Source: Pseudophaeobacter flagellatus | GTDB taxonomy: Bacteria > Pseudomonadota > Alphaproteobacteria > Rhodobacterales > Rhodobacteraceae | Assembly (NCBI RefSeq): GCF_021228235.1 | Contig: NZ_JAJQRG010000004.1 | Span: 186,001-250,000 of the forward strand | Direction of reading: 5' to 3' | DNA: 64,000 nt | Part shown: one piece after another, positions 17,276 through 26,132 of the stretch | Position numbering within the stretch: position 1 is the stretch's first letter | Layout: every line of letters starts with the position of its first letter | Made by a program: the position numbers and the translations under genes | Notes under the pieces: generated by a model | Told to the model about the DNA's origin: nothing | The model's input: only the letters and a program-made list of their open reading frames with translations | Database searches by the model: none

Positions 17276-17434
17276 ATGAGCGTTCTTGCCTATCTTATTC
17301 CCATATCCCTGCTGCTGGGTGGCGGCGCATTGGTGGCCTTTATCTATACGGTGCGGTCCAATCAGTATGATGACCCGGAAGGCGATTCACGCCGCATCCT
17401 AAGTGAAGAATGGGATGATCACCCCAAGCCCTGA
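17276..17434 (+). CDS. ccoS: cbb3 oxidase assembly protein
   Basis: A 52-residue single-span protein closing ccoGHIS. A hydrophobic helix (about residues 3-25) is followed by the CcoS hallmark of an acidic tail with DDPEGDSRRIL. In Rhodobacter CcoS is required for insertion of heme b and copper into CcoN. Start lies 30 bases after ccoI; the ribosome site is weak (GGACAGACC), so translation may be coupled to ccoI. A terminator follows at 17480. Confidence 0.9.
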   Translation: MSVLAYLIPISLLLGGGALVAFIYTVRSNQYDDPEGDSRRILSEEWDDHPKP

Positions 17435-17479
17435 TGACGACCAGCCGGAATGGAACTGGCCCCGCCTGGGCGGGGCAAA

Positions 17480-17510
17480 AAAGGCCCCTTCGCTAAAAAG
17501 GGGCCTTTGT
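17480..17510. terminator. Terminator between ccoS and the D,D-carboxypeptidase
   Basis: AAAGGCCCCTT (17480-17490) pairs with AAGGGGCCTTT (17498-17508) around a 7-base loop, flanked by A-rich and T-rich ends on the two sides. It can stop transcription from both directions between convergent genes. Confidence 0.88.
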
Positions 17511-17564
17511 TCTTGTGCGTCACGCGCTAAAGCGGTGGCGGTGGTATTTCCGTTTGTCGGGCGG

Positions 17565-19208
17565 TTAGGACGCTGGGCCCAGCGTGTCACAGCTGATGTT
17601 GCGGGCGCGCAGGCGGCGACAGGCCAGCTCGGCGCCTTCTTTGCTCATTCCCAGGAAATTGGCGTCAAAGCCCAGTCGCGACTGGGCCACCTTGCGCAGG
17701 GTACCATCGAGGGTCTCCATTTCCGACAGGGCGGTGCGAAGAAGTACTTTTTCCGCCTGATAGCGGCTGGTGTAGCGCCCTACATTGATCCCCCAATAGC
17801 GCCCGCCAGAGGTGGACAAGCGGGTGATCACGATAGGTTCAGCCGCCGCCGCAGTGGCAGATTCTGCACGGGCCAACTGGGTTGGGCGGGCCATTGGCCG
17901 CAACCCGGTAAAGGGGCGCACCTGCACGGCGGGTGTTGCGACCTGTGTCTCAGCCTGTTCTCCGGCCAGTGCAAGGGCCAGGGTTGCGGTAGCTTCGCCA
18001 GCGGCAGAGGCGGTAGAGGCGGATGATCCGGTTGCGGAGGGCAGAACCTCGGCCTCGGCCATCGCGGCCGAGATGCTGGCCTGCAGCACTTCGGGGTCAA
18101 GCGTGGTTGTGTCCTCTGTTGCGGTTTCCGCCTCGTTTGTGGTTTCGGCGCTGGCGACCAATACCGGGGTTTCGTCTTCTATGACACTTGCGGGACGGCC
18201 CTGGGGGCGCAGGCTGGTGGAAACCAGGCCATTGACGCGCACGGTCTTGCCCGCCGTGCCATTGCTGGCCACCTGGGTAGAGACATTCAGCCCCCTGTTG
18301 CCCACATAGGCCGGCAGGGCAGGGGCGCGCACACGGGCCCGGGATGGGGCACGGCGAAAGCCCAGGTCCAGCAGCTCGGCGACCTTGGCGTTGCGCGAGG
18401 TGGAGGATTTGCCACCAAAGACGGTTGCAATGACGCGTTCATTGCCCCGTTTGGCCGAGGCCACAAGGTTGGAGCCAGCCGCGCGGGTATAGCCGGTCTT
18501 GATACCATCGGCCCCCCGGTAAGAGGCGAGCAGGCGGCGGTTGGTATTGGGCACGGTCCGCACTCCGGCATCCGCTGTCTTGCGCGAGAACAGGTTATAA
18601 TATTCTGGATAGTCGTACAGAATGTGACGGCCCATGGTGGTCATGTCACGGGCGGTGGACAGATGACCAGATTCGGTCAGCCCATGAGCGTTTTTGAAGG
18701 TGGTGCGCGACATGCCTAGCGCCTTGGCGGTACGGGTCATGCGCCGGGCAAACGCAGCCTCCGAGCCAGAAATAGCCTCGCCGATTGCGGTGGCTGCATC
18801 ATTGGCGGATTTCACGGCGGCAGCACGGATCAGATAGCGAAAGGCGATGTGCTGACCGGATTTCAGCCCCAGCTTGGAGGGGGGTTCAGCGGCGGCATTG
18901 CGGCTGATGCGTACTTTTTGATCCAGAGAGATTTCACCATTCCGCACCGCTTCAAAGGCAATGTAGAGCGTCATCATCTTGGTCAGGGAGGCAGGGTGCA
19001 GGCGGGTATCGGCGTTGCGCGAATGCAAGACCTCGCCGGTCCGGGCATCCACGACCATGGCCGCATAGGGGGCTGCCTGGGTCGGGCTCGGAGGCAGCAG
19101 AACCACCCCTAGAGTGAGAAAAACACTCACGATCCACAGCACAAGCCGGGCACGTACCCGCTGTCCGCGAATCAGGTAAGCACACCTGATCTGCTCAAAA
19201 ACTGCCAT
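17565..19208 (-). CDS. D-alanyl-D-alanine carboxypeptidase with SPOR domain
   Basis: A 547-residue penicillin-binding protein of the S11 family that trims the terminal D-Ala of peptidoglycan peptides. Signal sequence at about residues 20-46 (cleavage near TQA-AP), catalytic S74-LT-K77, S133-A-N135 and K236-T-G, then a 150-residue alanine/threonine-rich linker and a C-terminal SPOR domain (from about 475; GRYWGINVGRY...) that binds denuded glycan at the septum. S11 enzymes usually have a PBP5 C-terminal domain instead; the SPOR form suggests a division-site role. Start at 19208 is preceded by GAGGCAG; a longer frame begins at 19274. Confidence 0.92.
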   Translation of the reverse strand: MAVFEQIRCAYLIRGQRVRARLVLWIVSVFLTLGVVLLPPSPTQAAPYAAMVVDARTGEVLHSRNADTRLHPASLTKMMTLYIAFEAVRNGEISLDQKVRISRNAAAEPPSKLGLKSGQHIAFRYLIRAAAVKSANDAATAIGEAISGSEAAFARRMTRTAKALGMSRTTFKNAHGLTESGHLSTARDMTTMGRHILYDYPEYYNLFSRKTADAGVRTVPNTNRRLLASYRGADGIKTGYTRAAGSNLVASAKRGNERVIATVFGGKSSTSRNAKVAELLDLGFRRAPSRARVRAPALPAYVGNRGLNVSTQVASNGTAGKTVRVNGLVSTSLRPQGRPASVIEDETPVLVASAETTNEAETATEDTTTLDPEVLQASISAAMAEAEVLPSATGSSASTASAAGEATATLALALAGEQAETQVATPAVQVRPFTGLRPMARPTQLARAESATAAAAEPIVITRLSTSGGRYWGINVGRYTSRYQAEKVLLRTALSEMETLDGTLRKVAQSRLGFDANFLGMSKEGAELACRRLRARNISCDTLGPAS

Positions 19209-19569
19209 TTTTCTGCCTCTATGCCGCCGGTTTTCCGGCTGACGATTTTGCCTGCTATCCGTAAATGCTAGCATATGATGCGGTTGGAATAAACCGCAGA
19301 GATCCGGCTGGCGGCGCCCGGTATCGCTACATGTAGTAAGACCGGAAGGCGGTGCTTCTAGATCGGCGTTACCTTAATAAAGTGTGAATAAAATTCCGGC
19401 GATATGTGGTGGTTTATTGGCGGATGCAGGGGCGATTTTTAACAAGCTGGTGCCGATTGGCCACGCATTTTTCCTCGTACCGGCCTTGATTCGTCCAACC
19501 GGCTGCGGGATCAGCCATGTATCGCAGGCTGTTCCAGCCGCAGCGCATGCGGACCGGACGGGGGCGGGG
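19209..19569. other. Intergenic region
   Basis: A 361-base spacer between two minus-strand genes. It should hold the carboxypeptidase promoter (AT-rich TTACCTTAATAAAG near 19370). I see no convincing gene, dyad or RNA in it. Confidence 0.5.
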
Positions 19570-19896
19570 TTATGCCGTCAAGCGGCGGGTCACGTAAAAC
19601 GGGGTGGAATACTGTAGCCCGAGCGAAAATTCGCATGGCCGTGGCAGCATTGCGCCGATTTCCTGGTTCAGCTGGCTGAGCAGTGCGTTTGAAAAGGCGC
19701 TGTCTCGGTGCGCTTTGACCAGCAGAGTCACGCTGATGGCGACATGGCTGTGATGGTATTGCGCGAGGGGATAGGCGCGACCCTTGCAGAGCCCGGCGCT
19801 GGCATCATGGTCCTGGATGATCGTCTCGATCCTCGCCAGAATGGCGGCGCTGTCGATCTTCAGATCGTCAGAATATTTGAGCTCGGCATGGGGCAT
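19570..19896 (-). CDS. 5-carboxymethyl-2-hydroxymuconate isomerase family protein
   Basis: A 108-residue tautomerase-superfamily protein. Pro2, which becomes the catalytic N-terminal proline, is present (MPHAELKYS), and the length fits the HpaF/CHMI family, which isomerises a homoprotocatechuate ring-cleavage product. No other homoprotocatechuate genes are nearby, so the physiological substrate is uncertain. It stands between the carboxypeptidase and a HAD hydrolase on the same strand, 67 bases after the latter. Confidence 0.8.
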   Translation of the reverse strand: MPHAELKYSDDLKIDSAAILARIETIIQDHDASAGLCKGRAYPLAQYHHSHVAISVTLLVKAHRDSAFSNALLSQLNQEIGAMLPRPCEFSLGLQYSTPFYVTRRLTA

Positions 19897-19963
19897 TGGG
19901 CCTGTCCTGTCTTATGGGGGGGGGCGTGTCGGGCCAGCGCAATGGGGCATTGGCGTATCGCGC

Positions 19964-20683
19964 TCAGAGGGCTTTGATCCTGGCAACCAGGTCCGGCAGC
20001 TGGCCCAGATGCTCTATCGCGTGATAGCGGGGGCTTTCGCTGGGGGGCTCGGCGTGCTCAACCTCCCAGATCTGGCCATGCGGGACATAGATGCCCCAGC
20101 CGCCTGCTGTGATCAGGGGGACCACATCCGAGCGCATGGAATTGCCTACCATCATGGCGCACTCTGGCCCCTCGGCGTGGCGGGTAAAAATCTCATGGTA
20201 GATTTGCGGCGTTTTCTCAGAGACAATTTCAACCGCGTCAAACAGATCGCCCAGGCCAGACTGGGCCAGCTTGCGCTCCTGATCCAGTAGATCGCCCTTG
20301 GTGATCAGGATCAACCGGTGGTGATTGGCCAGCTGTTCGACAGCGGCGCGGGCATGGGGCAGCAGCTCTATCGGATAAGTCAGCATCATCTGCCCCGCCA
20401 CAATCAGCTCCTGGATCACCGCAGCAGGCACCCGCTGGTTGGTCACCTCAATGGCGGTTTCGATCATAGACAGGGTGAAGCCTTTGACGCCGTAGCCATA
20501 GCGCCCGAGGTTGCGCCTTTCCGCAGCAAGCAGGCGGCGTTCCAGCCCGGTGCGATCCAGCGACGCCGGGGTGTGATCAAGCAAAAGCGTGGCAAAGCGG
20601 TCCTGGGTGACCCGGAAAAATCGCTCGTTGTGCCAAAGGGTATCGTCGGCATCAAAGCCAATGGTTGTCAAATTGCTTGTCAC
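19964..20683 (-). CDS. HAD-family hydrolase (YjjG-like)
   Basis: A 239-residue haloacid dehalogenase-type phosphatase. Motif I is GFDADDTLW (nucleophile aspartate in DxDDT), motif II ends in LILITKGD, and motif IV is VGNSMRSDV; a helical cap of about 75 residues lies between I and II. Such proteins dephosphorylate nucleotides or sugar phosphates. The specific substrate cannot be read from sequence. It is divergent from clpS. Confidence 0.87.
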   Translation of the reverse strand: MTSNLTTIGFDADDTLWHNERFFRVTQDRFATLLLDHTPASLDRTGLERRLLAAERRNLGRYGYGVKGFTLSMIETAIEVTNQRVPAAVIQELIVAGQMMLTYPIELLPHARAAVEQLANHHRLILITKGDLLDQERKLAQSGLGDLFDAVEIVSEKTPQIYHEIFTRHAEGPECAMMVGNSMRSDVVPLITAGGWGIYVPHGQIWEVEHAEPPSESPRYHAIEHLGQLPDLVARIKAL

Positions 20684-20770
20684 AGTGCTGCGTCAATCCC
20701 TTTTCCTGCGCTGTCTTTACGCTATATAAGCAGTGAATAGAATTCCACTCATGACTGGAACCAAAAGCCG

Positions 20771-21115
20771 ATGCCGTTGCTGCCTGTTAGGATGTCCAAA
20801 TTTTCGGATGACGATGAGACCGATCTTGGCCTGCTGACCAAGACGCGTCCCAAAACCCAGCGCCCGCCGCGCTATAAGGTGCTGTTGCTGAATGATGATT
20901 ACACGCCAATGGAATTCGTCGTGTTGGTGCTGGAGCGGTTTTTTGGCATGACCCATGCGCAATCCTTCGAGATCATGCTGACCGTGCACAAAAAGGGGCT
21001 TGCAGTGGTGGGGGTCTTTACCCATGAAATTGCCGAGACCAAGGTTGGTCAGGTGATGGATTTTGCCAGCCGTCATCAGCATCCTCTGCAATGCACGATG
21101 GAAAAAGAAGAATAA
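20771..21115 (+). CDS. clpS: ATP-dependent protease adaptor ClpS
   Basis: A 114-residue adaptor that delivers N-degron substrates to ClpAP. The core [18 protein letters not shown] and [12 protein letters not shown] motifs are diagnostic; the NDDYTPM stretch carries the N-terminal residue-binding pocket. The N-terminus may instead begin at the ATG at 20792 ([10 protein letters not shown]); neither start has a clear ribosome site. No clpA lies next to it here. Followed 25 bases later by rsmC. Confidence 0.93.
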   Translation: MPLLPVRMSKFSDDDETDLGLLTKTRPKTQRPPRYKVLLLNDDYTPMEFVVLVLERFFGMTHAQSFEIMLTVHKKGLAVVGVFTHEIAETKVGQVMDFASRHQHPLQCTMEKEE

Positions 21116-21140
21116 TATCAAACTGAAAGAGGCACCTGTT

Positions 21141-22142
21141 ATGTCCCTGCGCCTGTCCCTTGCCCTTGAGACGGGTGGCTGCGTCGTGCCCGATGAGGGC
21201 CGCATCGCCGTCTTTTCCCCGCATGCTGATCTGGATCTGTCTGCCCTGCCAAAGGAGCGGGTGCTGATCCTTCACCCAAGACGCCCTGAGTATGAAAGCC
21301 ATGAGGCAGCCGGTTTTGCCTGCCTGCCCGGACTGGCAGATCTGCCAGAGGCCGAGCACTTTGCCGCTGCGGTGGTTTTTCTGCCCCGCGCCAAGGCCGA
21401 GGCCCGTCTTCTGGTGGCCCAGGCCGCGGCCGTGACTGCAGGCCCGGTGCTGGTGGATGGTGCCAAGACGGATGGTATCGATTCGATTCTGAAAAACCTG
21501 CGTAAACTTACCGAGACCTCTGCACCGATATCAAAGGCGCATGGCAAGATCTTCTGGTTCCAGGGCGGCAACAATGCCTTGGCAGACTGGGGCTGCGAAG
21601 CGGCGGCAGAGGTGGCAGGTTTCACCACCGCGCCGGGGGTGTTTTCTGCCGACGGCATTGATCCGGCTTCGGCGCTGCTGGCAGAGTGCCTGCCGCAAAA
21701 GCTGGGGCGTTCGGTTGTCGATCTTGGGGCTGGTTGGGGTTATCTGTCATCGCAAATTCTGGCTCGCGCCGGGGTAGAGCAGCTGCATCTGGTAGAGGCC
21801 GATTATACGGCCCTGGGCTGTGCCCGGCAGAATATCAGCGATAGCCGCGCCCGGTTCTACTGGGCGGATGCCCGCAAGTGGAAACCCGCAGAAGCGGTGA
21901 ACACCGTGGTGATGAACCCTCCCTTCCATAGCGGACGCAGCGCTGAGCCAGAATTGGGGCAGGCCTTTATTGCGGCGGCGGCGGATATGCTGGTGGCCTC
22001 GGGGCATCTGTGGATGGTTGCCAACCGCCACCTGCCCTATGAAACTGTTCTTGGGGTCCGGTTCGCAGCGGTCAGCGAAGTGGCTGGCAATACGCGGTTC
22101 AAGGTGCTGCACGCGCAGCGCCCGCGCCGGATCAAGGCCTAG
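21141..22142 (+). CDS. rsmC: 16S rRNA methyltransferase, RsmC-like
   Basis: A 333-residue class I SAM methyltransferase. The C-terminal catalytic half has VDLGAGWGYLS for SAM and NPPFHSGR, the NPPF motif of guanine-N2 methyltransferases, matching RsmC, which methylates G1207 of 16S rRNA. The N-terminal half is the degenerate, RNA-binding copy. AGAGGC precedes the ATG at 21141; the frame is open further upstream over the end of clpS. RsmC versus RlmG is not fully settled by sequence inspection. Confidence 0.85.
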   Translation: MSLRLSLALETGGCVVPDEGRIAVFSPHADLDLSALPKERVLILHPRRPEYESHEAAGFACLPGLADLPEAEHFAAAVVFLPRAKAEARLLVAQAAAVTAGPVLVDGAKTDGIDSILKNLRKLTETSAPISKAHGKIFWFQGGNNALADWGCEAAAEVAGFTTAPGVFSADGIDPASALLAECLPQKLGRSVVDLGAGWGYLSSQILARAGVEQLHLVEADYTALGCARQNISDSRARFYWADARKWKPAEAVNTVVMNPPFHSGRSAEPELGQAFIAAAADMLVASGHLWMVANRHLPYETVLGVRFAAVSEVAGNTRFKVLHAQRPRRIKA

Positions 22143-22280
22143 GTCGCGCCGCCGCGCGCGGTTTTACCTGCGCGGCCTGTTTCAGATAGACCCGCTTTGC
22201 GGCCAACACTTCTCCGTTTCCAAACCGGGCATCGGGGGCTAGGCTCGCAACCAAAATCAAACCCAGGGAGTATGCCGCGC

Positions 22281-23084
22281 ATGTCCTTTTCCATTTCCGG
22301 CAAGACAGCCATCGTCACAGGGTCCTCGACCGGTATTGGGCTGGCCATTGGCCGCCAGTTTGTTGCAGCGGGTGCCAATGTGATGTTCGCCGACACCAAC
22401 GAGGCCGCATTGGTGAACGAACTTGGCCCCAAAGTTGAGGATAGCAATATCCGCTATTTCGCCGGGGATCTGCGTGAACGGCTGACCATTGCTAACCTGC
22501 TTTCGGCCACTATTGATGCCTTTGATGACATCGACATCCTGGTCAATGGCGCTCGCCAGGTGGTGCAAAGCGATCCGCTGGACCCCGAGGATGACTCGCT
22601 GGAGCTCTTGCTCACAGAGAACCTGTTGCCGACCCTGCGCCTGTCACAGCAGGTGGCGCGGCGGATGATCAAACAGGGCGAAAGGCGGGATGATCTTGCC
22701 CCCCTGGGCGCGATCATCAACCTGTCGTCCATTGCTGCCCGGCGTACCCACCCCGAGCTTCTGGCCTATTCTGTCGCCTCGGCGGCGCTGGATCAGCTGA
22801 CCCGCTCGCTCTCGGTGTCTTTGGCGCCGCATCGGATCCGGGTGAATTCCATCGCCTTTGGCTCAGTCATGAGCGCCTCAATGCGGTCGACCCTGAAGGA
22901 CAACCGCAGCTACCGCGCAGATATCGAAGAGCACACGCCGCTGTGTCGTATTGCCTCTCCGACCGAATTGACCGAAGCGGCGCAGTTTCTCGCCTCCGAG
23001 GCCTCGGGCTTTATGACCGGACAGATCATGACGCTGGATGGTGGCCGCACCCTGCTGGACCCGGTCGCAGCGCCGGTACACTAA
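22281..23084 (+). CDS. SDR-fold protein lacking the catalytic lysine
   Basis: A 267-residue short-chain dehydrogenase fold. The cofactor glycine motif TGSSTGIG (13-20) and C-terminal GQIMTLDGG are normal. The active site is not: the catalytic Y-x3-K reads Y163-SVA-S167, and the structural NNAG motif reads VNGAR. The family normally needs that lysine to bind the nicotinamide ribose and lower the tyrosine pKa, so dehydrogenase activity may be lost or altered. AGGGAG precedes the ATG at 22281. It stands alone before hemF with a 70-base gap. Confidence 0.85.
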   Translation: MSFSISGKTAIVTGSSTGIGLAIGRQFVAAGANVMFADTNEAALVNELGPKVEDSNIRYFAGDLRERLTIANLLSATIDAFDDIDILVNGARQVVQSDPLDPEDDSLELLLTENLLPTLRLSQQVARRMIKQGERRDDLAPLGAIINLSSIAARRTHPELLAYSVASAALDQLTRSLSVSLAPHRIRVNSIAFGSVMSASMRSTLKDNRSYRADIEEHTPLCRIASPTELTEAAQFLASEASGFMTGQIMTLDGGRTLLDPVAAPVH

Positions 23085-23154
23085 TTTTCCAGACGACATC
23101 ACATCCCTGTTCTGGGCCTAGCCTGCCCAGTTGTCCGTATCGCAGAAAGATCCC

Positions 23155-24069
23155 ATGATGCCCGCCGAAACCCCAACCCACGCCGATATGACGCAGGAAA
23201 AGGCCCAGGCCGCCGCCTGGTTCCGCCAGTTGCGTGATGAAATCACTGCCGCCTTTGAAGGGCTGGAAGACAGCCATACCCAGGGTCCCTTTGCCGAACT
23301 GGAGCCGGGCCGCTTCGAGGTTAGCGAAACAAGTCGCGCCGCAGCCGATGGCATCGACGCGGGCGGTGGTTTGATGAGCGTGATGCGCGGTGGCCGGGTG
23401 TTTGAAAAGGTCGGCGTCAATATTTCCGAGGTCTATGGCACTCTGGGCGAGAAGGCACAAAACGCTATGGCCGCGCGCAAGGGGCTACCGGGGATGAAAG
23501 AGGATCCGCGCTTCTGGGCCTCGGGGATTTCCCTGGTGGCGCATATGCGCAACCCGCATGCGCCTGCGGTTCATATGAACACCCGGATGTTCTGGACGCC
23601 GCATGCCTGGTGGTTTGGCGGTGGCTCTGACCTGAATCCCTGCTTGGAATACGCCGAGGACACGGCGCATTTTCATGCCACCCAGCAGAAATACCTCGAT
23701 CCACATGGCGCGGATCTCTACCCGCGTCTGAAGGAATGGGCGGATGAGTATTTCTATATTCCGCATCGCAATCGGGCGCGGGGCGTTGGCGGCATTTTCA
23801 TGGATGATCACAACACCGGCGACTGGGCTGCGGATTTTGCCCTGACCCAGGACATTGGCCGCGCCTTTCTGCCGGCCTATCTGCCCCTGGTGGAAAAACG
23901 CCGCAGCCAGCCGTTTGACGCGGCCGACAAGGACGCGCAGCTGGTGCATCGCGGGCTCTATGCCGAATACAACCTTGTCTATGATCGCGGCACCAAATTT
24001 GGTCTCGAAACCGGCCATGATGCCAATGCGGTCCTGATGAGCCTGCCGCCAATGGCAAAATGGGTCTGA
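23155..24069 (+). CDS. hemF: Oxygen-dependent coproporphyrinogen III oxidase
   Basis: A 304-residue cytoplasmic enzyme that oxidatively decarboxylates coproporphyrinogen III using oxygen. The core (SLVAHMRNPHAP, FGGGSDLNP, FYIPHRNRARGVGG, LYAEYNLVYDRGT) is well conserved and the C-terminus LMSLPPMAKW is that of alphaproteobacterial HemF. The frame begins at a TTG at 23131, but the ATG at 23155 behind AGAAAGA is more likely. Together with hemN (2325) the cell can complete this step with and without oxygen. No FNR box is seen here. Confidence 0.95.
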   Translation: MMPAETPTHADMTQEKAQAAAWFRQLRDEITAAFEGLEDSHTQGPFAELEPGRFEVSETSRAAADGIDAGGGLMSVMRGGRVFEKVGVNISEVYGTLGEKAQNAMAARKGLPGMKEDPRFWASGISLVAHMRNPHAPAVHMNTRMFWTPHAWWFGGGSDLNPCLEYAEDTAHFHATQQKYLDPHGADLYPRLKEWADEYFYIPHRNRARGVGGIFMDDHNTGDWAADFALTQDIGRAFLPAYLPLVEKRRSQPFDAADKDAQLVHRGLYAEYNLVYDRGTKFGLETGHDANAVLMSLPPMAKWV

Positions 24070-24210
24070 CCCGGGCGCCTATCTTGCGGGAACACGCCCA
24101 AAAGCCTTTGCCGACGGTTTGGCCCTATGCAAGGCAGTGTCTTCGATAGAGATTAACAGAACCAGTGCTATCTGCGCTGGTTCTTTTGATTTCAGTCGTT
24201 GGGTTTTTGC

Positions 24211-25035
24211 ATGCATAATAAGGTATTGAGCATTCTGATGGTGGCGGCGCTTGCCAGTTGCGGCCAAAAGGCACCGCCCCCGCCTGACATCGCAACAGCC
24301 CAGTCCGCGCCGTCGCAGCGCCCGACCCAGGCGCAGTTGTCGCAGTTGGTCCGCTATCCGCATTTTGACGATACCGATCCGCATGAATGGCAGGGTCGGG
24401 GGCCGCGCAGCTATCCGATCCACGGTATTGATGTCTCGCGCTATCAGGGGGATATCGACTGGGGACAGGTGCACCGTTCCGGCGTGTCCTTTGCCTATCT
24501 CAAGGCGACTGAAGGTGGCGATGTGGCTGATCCTGCCTTTGCTGCGAACTGGCGTGGCGCAGCGCGCGCCGGGGTGCCACGCGGGGCCTATCATTATTAT
24601 TACTTCTGCCGCAGCGCGGCAGAGCAGGCCCGCTGGTTCATCAAACATGTGCCGCGCGATGCCAATGCGCTGCCGCCGGTGCTGGATATGGAATGGAACC
24701 CGCGTTCGCGCACCTGCACCAAACGCCCTGATGGCCAGGTGGTGCGGGCCGAGGCGCGCAAATTTCTCGCGCTGCTAGAGGCGCATTACGGCCAACGTCC
24801 GATGGTCTACACCACTGTGGATTTCTTTGCCGATACCGGTATTGGCCGCCTGCGCGATACCGAGTTCTGGCTGCGCTCTGTCGCGGGCCATCCGCGTCAG
24901 ATCTATCCCGGTGCCCATTGGCGGTTCTGGCAATATACTGGCACTGGGGGGGTGCCGGGGATCAAGGGGAATGTGGACCTGAATGTGTTTCACGACAGCC
25001 CCGAAACCTGGCTGCGCTGGTCCGGACAGCTTTAG
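24211..25035 (+). CDS. GH25-family lysozyme, lipoprotein
   Basis: A 274-residue muramidase. The N-terminus is a lipoprotein signal (MHNKVLSILMVAALASC), with lipobox LASC giving Cys17, so it should be anchored to a membrane facing the periplasm. A short proline-rich linker leads to a GH25 barrel: HGIDVSRYQGDIDW, FAYLKATEGG, GAYHYYYF and the catalytic LDMEW (D-x-E). GH25 enzymes cleave the MurNAc-GlcNAc bond. Most studied ones are phage or secreted lysozymes; a chromosomal lipoprotein form suggests a wall-remodelling role. Confidence 0.9.
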   Translation: MHNKVLSILMVAALASCGQKAPPPPDIATAQSAPSQRPTQAQLSQLVRYPHFDDTDPHEWQGRGPRSYPIHGIDVSRYQGDIDWGQVHRSGVSFAYLKATEGGDVADPAFAANWRGAARAGVPRGAYHYYYFCRSAAEQARWFIKHVPRDANALPPVLDMEWNPRSRTCTKRPDGQVVRAEARKFLALLEAHYGQRPMVYTTVDFFADTGIGRLRDTEFWLRSVAGHPRQIYPGAHWRFWQYTGTGGVPGIKGNVDLNVFHDSPETWLRWSGQL

Positions 25036-25072
25036 GCAGTGCGCGGGGCATGGGGCGTAGCGGGGTGTGGGC

Positions 25073-26017
25073 TCAGCTGCGTTTCCAACCCGCCTCTGCC
25101 AGGGCCTGACCATAGCCAGACGCAATCCGCATATCCGGACCTATTCCCTTGTCCAGCAGGGCCTTGTGCATGTTTTTCAACTGCCAGCAGGGCACATGCA
25201 TGACCATATGGTGCTCTAGATGGTAGTTGACCCAATAGGGCGCCACAAACAGCCGCGCGATGGGGCCGGCCTTGGTGGTGCGCACATTCTGCAGCGGATT
25301 GTCGGATTGCTCGGTGGCCCCGTGTTCCGCAATATTGCGCACCCGCAGCACAAACTGAAACCAGGTCAGATAGGGCAGCACCCAAAAGGCCAGCCCCCAC
25401 CACCAGTCGCCAACCAGGCTCATGCCCAGTGCGATGCCGATAAACACCGGCAGGGCGTGCCACAGATGTGATGCCTTGAAACTCTGGGCAAAATCAGAGG
25501 CTGCGGCCTCCATCGCGTCATCGTCCCCTGCCAGGCGAAAGCTCATGAGGATCTGGCCAATCAGCTGCTTGGTCCCGGTCTGTCCGGTCAGGTCACGGGT
25601 GAATTTTCGCTTCAACGATGCCTTTGTGGTGGGGAATTTGGAGCTGAGCACCAGATCGGGGTCTTTTTCGGACTGGGTAAACCGGTGATGCGTCAGGTGA
25701 TAGTGGCGATAGGCCGCGAGCTCGGCCAGAATGGGCCGCCCACAGAGCCACTCGCCTATGCGATCATTCCATTTGCGGTTTTTGAAAAGCGCATTATGGG
25801 CCGCTTCATGCATCAGGATCGCCAAACCCAACTGGCGTGAACCGATAATCATGATTGCCAGTACAAACGTCAGCGGGTTGTGCCAGAGCGCAAACAGGGT
25901 CAATGCGCAGGCAATTGTCCCCCAGCAGTGCAGCACCAGCCAGGCCCCCATGGCATTCGAACGTGCCGCCAAGGGGCGGATTTCTTCCGTGCTGAGATAG
26001 GATTTTCCGGGTGTCAT
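25073..26017 (-). CDS. Membrane fatty acid desaturase family protein
   Basis: A 314-residue integral membrane di-iron protein. Three histidine boxes are present: HEAAH (about 70), HYHLTHH (about 105) and NYHLEHH (about 263), with four to six hydrophobic spans between them. The family desaturates or hydroxylates acyl chains or related lipids using oxygen and ferredoxin or cytochrome b5-type donors. The substrate is unknown. Ends 37 bases from the convergent lysozyme gene. A second desaturase-like gene at 55095 is of a different subgroup. Confidence 0.87.
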   Translation of the reverse strand: MTPGKSYLSTEEIRPLAARSNAMGAWLVLHCWGTIACALTLFALWHNPLTFVLAIMIIGSRQLGLAILMHEAAHNALFKNRKWNDRIGEWLCGRPILAELAAYRHYHLTHHRFTQSEKDPDLVLSSKFPTTKASLKRKFTRDLTGQTGTKQLIGQILMSFRLAGDDDAMEAAASDFAQSFKASHLWHALPVFIGIALGMSLVGDWWWGLAFWVLPYLTWFQFVLRVRNIAEHGATEQSDNPLQNVRTTKAGPIARLFVAPYWVNYHLEHHMVMHVPCWQLKNMHKALLDKGIGPDMRIASGYGQALAEAGWKRS

Positions 26018-26132
26018 TTTGCGCTCCTCCTGTGACAGAGGGTCGCCTGCATTGGCGCAGCGGTCAAATGGGGCGTCGCGTCATACCCTTGGGTATGTTG
26101 TGCTATCTGGGCCGGTCTGTCGGCTGGTGGGG

